From Lachnospiraceae bacterium (GTDB lineage: Bacteria; Bacillota_A; Clostridia; Lachnospirales; Lachnospiraceae), in contig JAFRMI010000003.1 of the NCBI GenBank assembly GCA_017430765.1, forward strand, positions 10,643 through 74,642: a stretch of 64,000 nucleotides of DNA. Direction: 5' to 3'. The translations under genes and the position numbers were made by a program. The notes under the pieces were generated by a model. It did not search any database. It was not told where the DNA came from and saw only the letters and a program-made list of their open reading frames with translations. Shown here piece after piece: positions 1 to 8,371 of the stretch; the stretch's first letter is position 1; each line of letters begins with the position of its first letter.

Positions 1-84
1 ACTGCAGCCGCGAATTCCTGCGATCCGGACAGGACAGGAGGAAAACCTGCTCTGCCGGGGATTACTGCGGAATATCTGCCTGTC

Positions 85-807
85 TTACAGTTCTTCATCT
101 GTCCATGCTTCACGCTTTACAAGACGAATGATCCGGATATACATGACAATTACGAAGATGATAAAGAGCAGTGACGCGAAAGCGGTCTGCATCATGGCGC
201 AGGCGTCATAAAAACCGTGCAGCGCCACCGCGATCAGGTAGCCGGTGATGAGATTCATCTTCGCGTTCTCTTTGTCGCCGCGTTTCTCCGAGAGTTTCGC
301 GCGTCCATAGAAATAGCCGAACACGATCGCGAAACCCAGATGTCCGGGGATGGAAAGGAATGCCCGGGGAAATGCGACGGTCAGGCCGTAATGGAACACG
401 TATTTAATATTCTCAAATGCAGCAAATCCAAGGGAGACGAACGCGGAGTAGACGATTCCGTCAAAGCGGTAGTCGAAAGAGGGATGGTTCCAGCTCCTTC
501 TGTAGAGAAAGAAGAACTTTGTGCCTTCTTCCACTGCGGCGACAACCAGGAATGCCAGAATCAGGATGTAAGCCGCGCTGCTTGAATCGAGCTTGCTGAT
601 TCCGAGCAGGATCTGTCCGATGGTCTCCAGAACAATGGATGCGAGGGCGGCAAGAACTCCGCCGATGAGAAGAGAGATGAGCAGTTCTTTCGGCTCTTTC
701 TCCACCGTGTCCAGATTATAGATCTTTTTGAGAAGAAATGCAGCCGGCAGAACAGCAGCCGCGATATAGACCGCCATGATGACGGTTGTTGGTAATAATA
801 AAAACAT
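85..807 (-). CDS. PrsW-family intramembrane metalloprotease
   Basis: Predicted 240-residue polytopic membrane protein of the PrsW (M82, CPBP-superfamily) type, which cleaves membrane substrates such as anti-sigma factors. Visible family motifs are EEGTKFF at about residues 93-99, FDGIVY followed by FEN at about 115-133, GHLGFA with H156, and HGFYD at 197-201; the Glu, His and Asp residues of these are the likely metal ligands. Several hydrophobic helices span the chain. I chose the ATG at 807 because GGAGGT lies just upstream on the minus strand; a longer reading frame to 897 has no site and would run into the divergent promoter region. Substrate unknown; no sigma or anti-sigma gene is adjacent. 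Confidence 0.85.
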   Translation of the reverse strand: MFLLLPTTVIMAVYIAAAVLPAAFLLKKIYNLDTVEKEPKELLISLLIGGVLAALASIVLETIGQILLGISKLDSSSAAYILILAFLVVAAVEEGTKFFFLYRRSWNHPSFDYRFDGIVYSAFVSLGFAAFENIKYVFHYGLTVAFPRAFLSIPGHLGFAIVFGYFYGRAKLSEKRGDKENAKMNLITGYLIAVALHGFYDACAMMQTAFASLLFIIFVIVMYIRIIRLVKREAWTDEEL

Positions 808-969
808 AGCTTTTACCTCCAACCAATTATAGTAACGGATTGCATTACTGAAATCAAGACTGGAAATCTTGATAACGGAATTTGGTCTGTGATACACTGC
901 AGGGGATGGAAACTACAAGGTTCCGTGGTTTATGGAATCTTATGGAGCGGTGCGGAGGAAGGAAACCGC

Positions 970-1755
970 ATGGCGCATGGAACGGGAAGGAATGCAGCAG
1001 GCCTTTTTGAAAGAATCCCGCCGGACGGACAGGAGCAGGAGCTGATGAACGAGTTTGAAAATTCCAATAAACAGCAGATCCGTAAGATGAGTACAGCGAA
1101 GAAGCTGCAGTATTTTAAGGACTATTACTTATTAAAAGTCGTGGTTATCCTGGGTGCGGCTGCCGTCCTGGTTTACGGGCTGTATTCGCTTTTAAAACCG
1201 AAGCCGAATCATATTCTCACGGTTGTGATCCTTGACAACGTTCTCGAAGACGCCGCATCTGCCGCATTTTTGGAGGAAGTGAAAGCGTCTCTTTCCGCCG
1301 CGGACGCCCGCGACGAGGTGCTGCTTCTGGCAGACTTTTCGTCTGAACAGGATGCTGACATGACACGTCTAAGTGTCATGGCTTCCGCGGGAGAGGTGGA
1401 TGCGGTGATTGCTCCGGAGAGCGTATTTGCCAACCTGGCGGCGGGAGGCTTTTATCTGCCGCTTCGCGATGTGTTTGGTGAGGAAGAAATCAGCCGCCGG
1501 CAGGAGCAGAATGCTGTTTTTGAGACGGCCGGTTTTGCCGCACCCGAAGCAGGGGCTGATGCGGAAGTGACAGGGGCCGGGGACGGCGAGATCCTTCCCT
1601 ATGGAATCCGGTTTGAGAACTGCACGAAGTGGCAGGCCATTGTGATCAATCCGGACGACGCGGTCTTCGGCGTCGCTGCAGCATCGAACGTTCCGCAAAA
1701 TGCAGCCGCATTTGCCCGGATCCTCCTCGAAGAGCAGGCCGATTCAGGTTCATAA
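970..1755 (+). CDS. Single-pass membrane protein, extracytoplasmic domain unknown
   Basis: Product of about 261 residues that I do not recognise by name. It has a charged cytosolic stretch of about 50 residues, one clear transmembrane segment at about 54-76, and an outside domain of about 180 residues. Part of that domain (alternation of GEVDAVIAPESVFANLAAGG) resembles the lobes of solute-binding proteins, but this is only an impression. The ATG at 970 follows GGAGGAA at a good distance; an in-frame ATG at 1045 with AGGAGC upstream is the alternative, and the frame is open back to 889. It is divergent from the PrsW gene and ends before a hairpin terminator. Confidence 0.6.
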   Translation: MAHGTGRNAAGLFERIPPDGQEQELMNEFENSNKQQIRKMSTAKKLQYFKDYYLLKVVVILGAAAVLVYGLYSLLKPKPNHILTVVILDNVLEDAASAAFLEEVKASLSAADARDEVLLLADFSSEQDADMTRLSVMASAGEVDAVIAPESVFANLAAGGFYLPLRDVFGEEEISRRQEQNAVFETAGFAAPEAGADAEVTGAGDGEILPYGIRFENCTKWQAIVINPDDAVFGVAAASNVPQNAAAFARILLEEQADSGS

Positions 1756-1819
1756 GCAGAGCTCCACGTGATCTTCGTGAAGAATGCTTTCCGCACATAT
1801 TACAGCGACAGGACAAATA

Positions 1820-1853
1820 CAGGCAGGAGGGATTTGCCTCCTGCCTGACTTTT
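1820..1853 (+). terminator. Intrinsic terminator after the membrane protein gene
   Basis: Perfect 11-bp stem CAGGCAGGAGG / CCTCCTGCCTG with a 6-base loop, followed by ACTTTT. It lies between two convergent genes. Confidence 0.75.
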
Positions 1854-1897
1854 ATGGCTGCTGTCCGGTTTATGCTTTTATGAGGGGGGAAAGATAT

Positions 1898-2182
1898 TTA
1901 CAGATTGAGTTCTGCTTCCCGGACTGCAGCTCCGGCAATATTCTGAAGAACCTGTGACATCTCCTGCTCCGTTACGCCGTCACTGCGGAGCAGATATCGT
2001 TTGCCGAGAAGTTCGTCGTACATCCTGTTAAAGGAGTCCGGCGCCGAGTATCCGCGGCCCCTGTAATATTCATAGGTGGAGCGGCACTCTCCGATATACT
2101 GCCGGTACTGTTCCGATGTAAGATCCTGTCCGCCTGCCGCGGCATCCAGCGCTTCAACTGATAATTTCTTCAAATCTGCCAT
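1898..2182 (-). CDS. Small protein with double-glycine-type leader
   Basis: 94-residue protein, not recognised as a named family. The N-terminus reads MADLKKLSVEALDAAAGG, which has the spacing of double-glycine leaders of bacteriocin or peptide-pheromone precursors: hydrophobics before LDAAAGG, with the Gly pair at 17-18. The remainder (about 76 residues) is hydrophilic, Tyr-rich (QYRQYIGECRSTYEYYRGRGY) and has one Cys. An AGGAGG site lies 8 bases before the ATG, so translation is well supported. No peptidase-containing ABC exporter or maturation enzyme is nearby, so export is inference. It could equally be a cytosolic protein whose start only resembles a leader. Confidence 0.6.
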   Translation of the reverse strand: MADLKKLSVEALDAAAGGQDLTSEQYRQYIGECRSTYEYYRGRGYSAPDSFNRMYDELLGKRYLLRSDGVTEQEMSQVLQNIAGAAVREAELNL

Positions 2183-2359
2183 AGTGTAAGCCTCCTATAT
2201 TTCTAATTGTGAAAGTCAGATGACTGATTTGCCTTTTCTGCGATTATTCTAGCACAGAGAACGTCACACCTGTGTCATAGATTTTCTGAATTGTGAAAGC
2301 GCAATCTAAGGACACAGCATAAAACCACAATTAGAGAACACAATAAATTCACAAAAGAA

Positions 2360-2402
2360 TTAGCACTCACAACTTGACAGTGCTAACAGCAAGTGATATA
2401 AC
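2360..2402 (+). promoter_or_regulatory. hsp20 promoter overlapped by CIRCE operator
   Basis: TTAGCACTC-N9-CAGTGCTAA at 2360-2386 matches the CIRCE operator of HrcA (consensus TTAGCACTC-N9-GAGTGCTAA) with one mismatch. TTGACA at 2374-2379 and TATAAC at 2397-2402 form a sigma-A promoter with a 17-bp spacer; the -35 lies inside the CIRCE element, so HrcA binding should block RNA polymerase. Confidence 0.9.
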
Positions 2403-2504
2403 AGTACCATCGAAGGCAGGAGAGAAAGAAAAAAACACCTTCGTTCATATATAAGTCAATAAACAGCCGCACAGGCGGCCATCGAATAAAAGGAGGCAAA
2501 GATC

Positions 2505-2939
2505 ATGTTAGTACCGAGCTTATTTACAGACAATTTCGTGAACGATTTTTTCAATGACGCGTTTGACCGCACACCGCCGATGTTCAAAGCGTCCGGAAGC
2601 ACAATCATGAGCGCAGACATCAAGGAATTCAAGGATCATTATGAACTGGAACTTGAACTTCCGGGTTATAAGAAAGAGGACGTTACCGCTTCCCTGAAAG
2701 AGGGTTATCTGACCATCGAAGCCAGAAGAGAAGGCGACAACCCGACAGAAGAGAATGAGGGAAGATATATCCGCCGCGAGAGATTTGTCGGAACACTGAC
2801 CAGATCCTTCTATGTAGGTGAGGATGTCAAGCAGGAGGATATCAAGGCCAAATTCGAGAACGGTGTTCTTGATATCAATGTGCCGAAGGTCCAGTATGTA
2901 CCGGAAGTTGAGACGGCAAGGAACATCACGATCGAGTAA
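2505..2939 (+). CDS. hsp20: Hsp20/alpha-crystallin small heat-shock protein
   Basis: 144-residue small heat-shock protein, an ATP-independent holdase that binds unfolding proteins in the cytosol. The alpha-crystallin domain covers about residues 38-140: YELELELPGYKKEDV begins the first strands and GVLDINVPK carries the conserved hydrophobic-Leu motif near the end. Length fits the clostridial Hsp18 type. The ATG follows AAAGGAGG. The long leader from the CIRCE-overlapped promoter is about 95 bases. It appears monocistronic, ended by a hairpin at 2995-3023. Confidence 0.93.
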   Translation: MLVPSLFTDNFVNDFFNDAFDRTPPMFKASGSTIMSADIKEFKDHYELELELPGYKKEDVTASLKEGYLTIEARREGDNPTEENEGRYIRRERFVGTLTRSFYVGEDVKQEDIKAKFENGVLDINVPKVQYVPEVETARNITIE

Positions 2940-2994
2940 GCGTCGGCTCGCTTTGCGGGTGTTGAAAAAGTACACGCAATATGTATGCACAGAT

Positions 2995-3023
2995 AAGGAG
3001 CAGCGTTTGACTGCTCCTTTTTT
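2995..3023 (+). terminator. Terminator of hsp20
   Basis: Stem AAGGAGCAG / CTGCTCCTT around CGTTTGA, followed by a T run. Confidence 0.85.
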
Positions 3024-3123
3024 CTATCCCTTTTAATGGATTCGGTTGACATAAGCAGGCCTTAAGCCTGTAACCTGACTAATCAAACAAAACAGCAGCC
3101 AATACTTACTGAAATAAAGCATG

Positions 3124-3153
3124 AAAACAGCCCGCGGTAGAACCCGCGGGCTG
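3124..3153 (-). terminator. Terminator of the GH13 amylase gene
   Basis: Perfect 10-bp stem CAGCCCGCGG / CCGCGGGCTG with a 6-base loop; on the minus strand it is followed by TTTT, placed 35 bases after the stop codon. Confidence 0.8.
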
Positions 3154-3187
3154 AAGGCATAAATACTGCAGCTGCAAAGCAGAAATA

Positions 3188-4504
3188 TCAGCCCCGGTCA
3201 GCTGCAGATTCGCAGGGAATAATTCTTGATTCAAAGGCTTCGAGCGGGATGTCAACAGCAGTCCCTTTGAAATCCGCCTGTATGGATGCCGGACGGTCGC
3301 TGATGTTGAAGGCAACGAGCAGCGCTTCGCCGTCACATTCCCGGGCGTACAGGAGCTGCTCATTTCCTTCCTTGACATTGGTATAGGAACCGTATTGGAG
3401 TGCCGGGGATGTTTTCCGGAATTGGGCCAGCTCCGAGATATGTTTCATCAGATCCGCATCCCCACTTTCCATGGCCTCTTTAGTCATCGGCATCCGGAGC
3501 GGGTAGTCCGCTTCTCCGCCATAGCCTTTTGTGCCTTCCATTCCCCACTCGCTTCCGTAATAGACAGACGGGATTCCCGGCATCGTCAGAAGCATGGTGT
3601 ACAGCGCCTTCAGATGCCGCCGGTCGGTGAGCATGGAGGCGATGCGCGTCTGGTCGTGGTTGTCGAGGAAATTGTACAGGTATTTTCCCTTGTACATGCC
3701 CCACTCCGGGTTTGTCTGCCGGTTGATCCCATAAGAGATCTCATACAGATTGTGTGAGTTGCAGCTTGAATACATGCCCTTCCAGCACTCGTAGTTCGTG
3801 ATGGAATCCAGCTGGTCCGGCTGCATGGCCTGGCAGTTCGCGCAGTTCATGAATTCTCCCATAAGCCAGAAATCGGGCACCCGCCCCTTGCAGTACCTAT
3901 TGAGGTCCCGGAAGAGCGCAGGGTCGAGGACGTCTGCCGTGTCGAGCCGCAGGCCGTCGATCCCGTAGTCATCCATCCAGCTTCCGACAGCGGACAGAAT
4001 GTAGTTCCGAACATCCGGATTGGCGAGATTGAGCCGGACCAGGTTCCAGTCACCGCCCCAGTTCTCATAGGTGACAGGGTCTCCGGTCGGATTGCCCGGG
4101 CCGAAATTGAGGTTACGGAACCACCACCTGTAGGGCGAGGAATCTCCGTTGGCAAGAACATCCTGGTAGAGAGGGCAGCGGCGGCCGACATGTCCGAAGA
4201 CACCGTCTAATACGATCCGGATTCCGCGCGTATGCAGTTCCCCGAACACTTTCTGAAACTCTTCCTTCGTCCCGAGCCGTCTGTCCGGTGTGAAATAGTC
4301 AATCGTGTCATACCCGTGTGCGGCGGACTCGAAGATCGGACCGATATAGAGAGCCCCGATGCCGAGAGATTCAAGGTGAGGAATCCAGTCAAGAAGCTGG
4401 AGGATGCGGCTCCCGGCCGTCTCGTCGCCTTCGTTTCTTTTCGGTGCGTCAAATGCGCCAAGCGGATATATATGATAGAAAGTGACTTCGTTAAACCAAC
4501 TCAT
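3188..4504 (-). CDS. Cytosolic GH13 alpha-amylase-family glycosidase
   Basis: 438-residue alpha-glucan hydrolase or transglycosylase of the GH13 barrel fold. No signal peptide, so it acts on imported maltodextrins. Conserved regions are intact: DGVFGH (D100 region), GLRLDTAD with nucleophile D188, LMGEFMN with acid/base E217, and FLDNHDQ with D284. Region I has Gly instead of Asn before the His. It is compact, without an N-terminal carbohydrate-binding domain. The start at 4504 has GGGGGA upstream; the frame is open to 4642. Divergent from the LacI-type regulator and probably co-regulated with it. Exact specificity (maltogenic versus alpha-amylase) cannot be fixed from sequence alone. Confidence 0.88.
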   Translation of the reverse strand: MSWFNEVTFYHIYPLGAFDAPKRNEGDETAGSRILQLLDWIPHLESLGIGALYIGPIFESAAHGYDTIDYFTPDRRLGTKEEFQKVFGELHTRGIRIVLDGVFGHVGRRCPLYQDVLANGDSSPYRWWFRNLNFGPGNPTGDPVTYENWGGDWNLVRLNLANPDVRNYILSAVGSWMDDYGIDGLRLDTADVLDPALFRDLNRYCKGRVPDFWLMGEFMNCANCQAMQPDQLDSITNYECWKGMYSSCNSHNLYEISYGINRQTNPEWGMYKGKYLYNFLDNHDQTRIASMLTDRRHLKALYTMLLTMPGIPSVYYGSEWGMEGTKGYGGEADYPLRMPMTKEAMESGDADLMKHISELAQFRKTSPALQYGSYTNVKEGNEQLLYARECDGEALLVAFNISDRPASIQADFKGTAVDIPLEAFESRIIPCESAADRG

Positions 4505-4648
4505 TCTAATTCCCCCTGTATTGATTACTCTTAATATCTGCTTTTTAGAAGGGCGGGAGCCCCGGACTGTCAAGAAACCGTAAATTTCGGGAACAGCCTC
4601 AGAGCCGCAGATCTGCCGGGCATAACCTTCTGATTCCGGCATCCTCTT

Positions 4649-4676
4649 ATTATAACCGGCTGGTCAGCGAATGCAA
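4649..4676 (-). promoter_or_regulatory. Promoter of the GH13 amylase gene
   Basis: On the minus strand TTGCAT (4676-4671) and TATAAT (4654-4649) are 16 bp apart, giving a leader of about 140 bases before the ATG at 4504. The rest of the gap between the two divergent genes holds the palindrome at 4712 and the lacI promoter. Confidence 0.6.
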
Positions 4677-4711
4677 GTCCCGCCCGGCGTAAGGGAAAAG
4701 CCCTTTCTGGT

Positions 4712-4727
4712 TGTTTTGTACAAAACA
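4712..4727. promoter_or_regulatory. Perfect 16-bp palindrome between divergent promoters
   Basis: TGTTTTGTACAAAACA is a perfect inverted repeat about 35 bp upstream of the amylase -35 and 43 bp upstream of the lacI -35. A half-site copy TTGTTTTGTGC follows at about 4735-4745. It is unlike the AACGTT-centred operators downstream, so a second regulator may bind here. Confidence 0.5.
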
Positions 4728-4770
4728 TGGTACCTTGTTTTGTGCTATTTGGAGAATTTACAGAATATTG

Positions 4771-4831
4771 TTGTCAAATAGCGCAAAGATACCTTATACT
4801 AATCCCTGGAAACGTTACCGGGAACGTTCCC
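4771..4831 (+). promoter_or_regulatory. lacI-type gene promoter with tandem operators
   Basis: TTGTCA (4771-4776) and TATACT (4795-4800) form a promoter with an 18-bp spacer. Immediately downstream lie two adjacent LacI/GalR-type sites: GGAAACGTTACC (4808-4819) and the perfect palindrome GGGAACGTTCCC (4820-4831). Their position over the start of transcription suggests autorepression. Confidence 0.75.
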
Positions 4832-4878
4832 GACGGACGTCTTCATACATTTTTGACTGATATTGAGAAGGAGAGAAC

Positions 4879-5898
4879 ATGACGATCAAAGATGTCGCTG
4901 TTCACAGCGGAGTATCAGTCAGCACTGTTTCCCGTGTGTTAAACAATCATCCGGATGTCAGTGCACCTGTACGTGAAAAGGTCTTGAAGTCAATTCAGAC
5001 GCTGCATTATGTCCCAAATAACAGTGCGAGGGATCTCGTAAAGCCGCAGTCCGATTCAATCGGCGTGATTGTCCGCGGAGCTGAAAATCTGTTCTTTACG
5101 TCTGTCATTCTTGCGGTGGAGCGAGCCATTACCGAAGCGGGATATACAATGGTGCTGCATCAGATCAAAGCAGGGGAGGATGAATTATTTGCAGGCGCAA
5201 GCCTCACCCGGTCAAAGCGGCTGCGGGGACTTCTGTTTCTCGGAGGCTGCTATGATTACTCGGAGGAGCAGGTGAATTCACTGGAGGTTCCGTTTGTCTG
5301 CTGTACTTTTACCAACAGCTTCGGATCTCTGGACAAGTCATCTTTTTCATCCATTTCAATAGATGACGAGGAGGAAGCCTATAAAGCGGTGTCCTACCTC
5401 ACGGACAGGGGGCACAGAACGATCGCCGTTCTGCTCAACTCAAAAGAGGACCGGTCCGTCAGCGAACTCCGCTTCCGCGGTTATGCAAGAGCCCTGCGGG
5501 ATGCCGGAACAGAACCGGATCCGTCACTTATTGCGGAGATATCCGGCTATCAGATGGATGGGGCCTACGAAGCGACGAAGGAACTGGTTGGAAGAAGGCC
5601 TGATATGACAGCGATCTTTGCCATCGCTGACTCTTTGGGAATTGCCGCAATCAAGGCGCTCCATGATTCGGGAAAGAGGGTTCCGGAGGACTGTTCGGTG
5701 ACCGCGATCGACGGAATCGAGCTTTCCCGCTATACGATCCCGACGCTCACCACTCTGATCCAGCCCCGTGAGATTATGGGCAGGAAGGCTGTGCAGAGCC
5801 TGGTGGATGTGCTTGAAGGGAAAGGGAAGAACACCCATCTGTATCTCGAGACGGAACTGCGTCCGGGTGAGAGTGTGGCTGATCTTCGCCGTACATGA
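4879..5898 (+). CDS. LacI-family regulator, probably of maltodextrin use
   Basis: 339-residue DNA-binding repressor. The N-terminal helix-turn-helix is typical (TIKDVAVHSGVSVSTVSRVL, residues 2-21), followed by the hinge helix and a periplasmic-binding-protein-like sensor domain from about residue 60. The start is preceded by AAGGAG. It heads a run malR-like regulator, binding protein and two permeases, and faces a GH13 gene, so maltodextrin-responsive control is inferred. Tandem AACGTT-centred sites lie over its own promoter. The effector sugar is not known. Confidence 0.88.
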   Translation: MTIKDVAVHSGVSVSTVSRVLNNHPDVSAPVREKVLKSIQTLHYVPNNSARDLVKPQSDSIGVIVRGAENLFFTSVILAVERAITEAGYTMVLHQIKAGEDELFAGASLTRSKRLRGLLFLGGCYDYSEEQVNSLEVPFVCCTFTNSFGSLDKSSFSSISIDDEEEAYKAVSYLTDRGHRTIAVLLNSKEDRSVSELRFRGYARALRDAGTEPDPSLIAEISGYQMDGAYEATKELVGRRPDMTAIFAIADSLGIAAIKALHDSGKRVPEDCSVTAIDGIELSRYTIPTLTTLIQPREIMGRKAVQSLVDVLEGKGKNTHLYLETELRPGESVADLRRT

Positions 5899-6007
5899 AG
5901 CGATGGTTCGTGAAGATGCGGCACAGGGCGGCTCATTTTCAATTATTAAAGTGTAATCTGCTGAAAGGCATGTAATAAAAGAATCATTTTTAAAGGAGGA
6001 AGTCACG

Positions 6008-7321
6008 ATGAAAAAAGCACTCAGTTTTTTACTGGCGGCTGCAATGGGCGTTGGCCTTATGGCCGGATGCCTTGGGAGCAGCAATGTTTCCGCGGGAATT
6101 TTAGGAGGTAAAAAAGGCAATTCGGAGGGTTCTGTATACTGGCTGAATTTTAAACCCGAATCGGATGAAGTCCTTCAGGAAATTGCCGCCACTTATAAAG
6201 AGAAGACAGGTGTGGAAGTCAAAGTGGTGACAGCTGCTTCCGGCACATACAATCAGACGCTTCTGTCGGAAATGGACAAGTCCGCTCCGCCGACCCTTTT
6301 TGTCGTAGGCAATCAGGCATCCGTCAGAGACTGGACCGACTATGCTCTGGATCTCAAGGACACGCCGATCGCGAAGGAACTGAACACCGATGCTTACAAT
6401 CTCTATGATGAGTCCGGCAAGCTCGTTTCCATCGGCTACTGCTACGAGTGCTACGGCATTATCGTCAATCCGGACCTGATCGAGAAGGCGGGCCACAGCA
6501 TGGACGAGATCAAGAACTTCGACGGTCTCAAGGCTGTTGCGGAAGATATTCATGCAAATGCAGCCACTCTCGGATTCGATGCATTCAGCGCTTCCGATAT
6601 GGACGACAGCTCCAGCTGGAGATTCACAGGCCATATGGCGAACCTCGAATACTTCTATGAAGAGCGCGATGACGGCGGCTGGACGGAGTGCCCGCCTGAG
6701 ATTAAAGGCACATACATGGAGAACTATAAGAACCTTTATGACCTCTGCATCAACAACAGCACCGTTGCTCCGACGGAACTTGCCACCGGCGGACATGACG
6801 CTGAGGCGGAATTCAAGGAAGGCAAAGCGGCTTTCTTCGTAAACGGATCCTGGGAGTACGCTGCGGTCTCCGAAGCTGTCCCGAATGCTACGATGATTCC
6901 GTATTACTGCGGTGTGGAAGGCGAGGAGAAAGCCGGTCTTAACTGCGGCACAGAGAACTGCTGGGCAATCAATGCCAAGGCTTCTGAGGCGGATCAGAAG
7001 GCTACCATGGACTTCCTTGTATGGCTTGTCACGGATCCCGACGCTTCCCGCAAGGCAGTGGATTCCTTCGGCATCATGCCGTTCAAGAGCGCAGCTGAGT
7101 CCACAAACGGCTTCCTTAAAGACGCCGCCAAATACACTGAAGACGGCTGCTATGTCATGGACTGGGCGACAAACTATCAGCCGAACGTGGACCAGTACCG
7201 CGCAGCTTTAGTATCTGCTCTGAACCAGTACAATGCGGATCAGTCCGACGCCAACTGGGAACTTGTACGCACAGCGTTCGTAGACGGCTGGGCAGTACAG
7301 TATAAGGCTGCAAATCAGTAA
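6008..7321 (+). CDS. malE: Maltodextrin ABC transporter substrate-binding lipoprotein
   Basis: 437-residue extracytoplasmic solute-binding protein, family 1. The N-terminus is a lipoprotein signal with lipobox LMAGC and lipidated C21. The mature domain has the usual two-lobe pattern, including EFKEGKAAFFVNGSWEYAAV and a late GIMPFKSA segment. AAAGGAGG lies 6 bases before the ATG. A hairpin at 7365-7394 separates it from the permeases and may make it more abundant than they are, as is common in such operons. Substrate is inferred from the surrounding glucan enzymes. Confidence 0.85.
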   Translation: MKKALSFLLAAAMGVGLMAGCLGSSNVSAGILGGKKGNSEGSVYWLNFKPESDEVLQEIAATYKEKTGVEVKVVTAASGTYNQTLLSEMDKSAPPTLFVVGNQASVRDWTDYALDLKDTPIAKELNTDAYNLYDESGKLVSIGYCYECYGIIVNPDLIEKAGHSMDEIKNFDGLKAVAEDIHANAATLGFDAFSASDMDDSSSWRFTGHMANLEYFYEERDDGGWTECPPEIKGTYMENYKNLYDLCINNSTVAPTELATGGHDAEAEFKEGKAAFFVNGSWEYAAVSEAVPNATMIPYYCGVEGEEKAGLNCGTENCWAINAKASEADQKATMDFLVWLVTDPDASRKAVDSFGIMPFKSAAESTNGFLKDAAKYTEDGCYVMDWATNYQPNVDQYRAALVSALNQYNADQSDANWELVRTAFVDGWAVQYKAANQ

Positions 7322-7364
7322 TTCCCTGCAGCAAAACACGAATCACATGTGAATAAAGCGGAAC

Positions 7365-7394
7365 GGGGCAGCCCGATTCGGCTGTCCCGCTTTT
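7365..7394 (+). terminator. Hairpin between binding protein and permease genes
   Basis: Stem GGGGCAGCC / GGCTGTCCC (one G-T pair) with loop CGATTC followed by GCTTTT. Probably a leaky terminator within the operon. Confidence 0.6.
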
Positions 7395-7447
7395 CATCCT
7401 GAGGATGAACTGTTCAGATATCCGGAGCAGTTTTCTTAAAGGAATTA

Positions 7448-8371
7448 TTGTCGGGGTATATTATTTTGAGAAAAAAGAAAAACACTGGGAGCACATCGCT
7501 CCGCGCGCCTCTTCGCCGCTGGGGATGGCTGTTTCTGGGGCCGGTCGTCGCGGCGTTTGCCATCGGGTTTGTGTGGCCTTTTGCGCAGGGCATCTACCTG
7601 TCTTTTTGTAAGTTCCGTCTGATTTCTGACGCGAAGCCCATTGGTTTCGGGAATTATATCGCGGCTCTCAAGGACCAGACATTTATTCACGCATTCTGGT
7701 ACACGGCACTTTTTGCGATCGTCAGCCTTGTGCTCATCAATATATTTGCATTTGCCGTCGCATATGTCCTGACACAGGGGATAAAGGGGAATAATCTTTT
7801 CAGAACGGTATTCTTCATGCCAAACCTCATCGGCGGCATTGTCCTCGGTTATATCTGGTCCATGATCTTCGACGGCGTCCTGTCGCACTTCAATACATCG
7901 ATTCTCCTGAACGCGAAGTACGGTTTCTGGGGTCTCATCATTTTGATGTGCTGGCAGCAGGTTGGATATATGATGATCATCTATATCGCAGGCCTTCAGG
8001 CCGTCCCGGAGGATCTGATCGAAGCGGCCAAGATCGACGGGGCTACACGCTCACAGACGCTCTTTAAAGTGACCATTCCCAATGTCATGCCGTCGATCAC
8101 GATCTGCACATTCCTGTCTCTGACCAATGGATTCAAGCTGTTTGACCAGAACCTGGCCCTTACAGCCGGGCAGCCGTTTACCATTCTTCCGGACGGCTCG
8201 ACCGTCAAGCAGACAGAAATGCTGGCCCTTAACATCTTTAATACATTCTATGGTCAGGGAACAACTTCGCAGGGCGTCGCACAGGCAAAGGCGGTTCTGT
8301 TCTTTATCCTTGTAGCTGCCCTGGGTCTCCTGCAGCTGGCATATACCAGAAAGAGGGAGGTGCAGCAGTAA
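7448..8371 (+). CDS. malF: Sugar ABC transporter permease, MalF type
   Basis: 307-residue inner-membrane permease with six predicted helices. The EAA loop that contacts the ATPase reads EAAKIDGATRSQTLFKVTIP at about residues 197-216. No ATG start exists: the frame opens with TTG at 7448 (AAAGGA 5 bases upstream) and another TTG at 7466, so the start is uncertain by six codons. It ends one base into the next permease gene (TAATG), showing translational coupling. Confidence 0.85.
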   Translation: MSGYIILRKKKNTGSTSLRAPLRRWGWLFLGPVVAAFAIGFVWPFAQGIYLSFCKFRLISDAKPIGFGNYIAALKDQTFIHAFWYTALFAIVSLVLINIFAFAVAYVLTQGIKGNNLFRTVFFMPNLIGGIVLGYIWSMIFDGVLSHFNTSILLNAKYGFWGLIILMCWQQVGYMMIIYIAGLQAVPEDLIEAAKIDGATRSQTLFKVTIPNVMPSITICTFLSLTNGFKLFDQNLALTAGQPFTILPDGSTVKQTEMLALNIFNTFYGQGTTSQGVAQAKAVLFFILVAALGLLQLAYTRKREVQQ

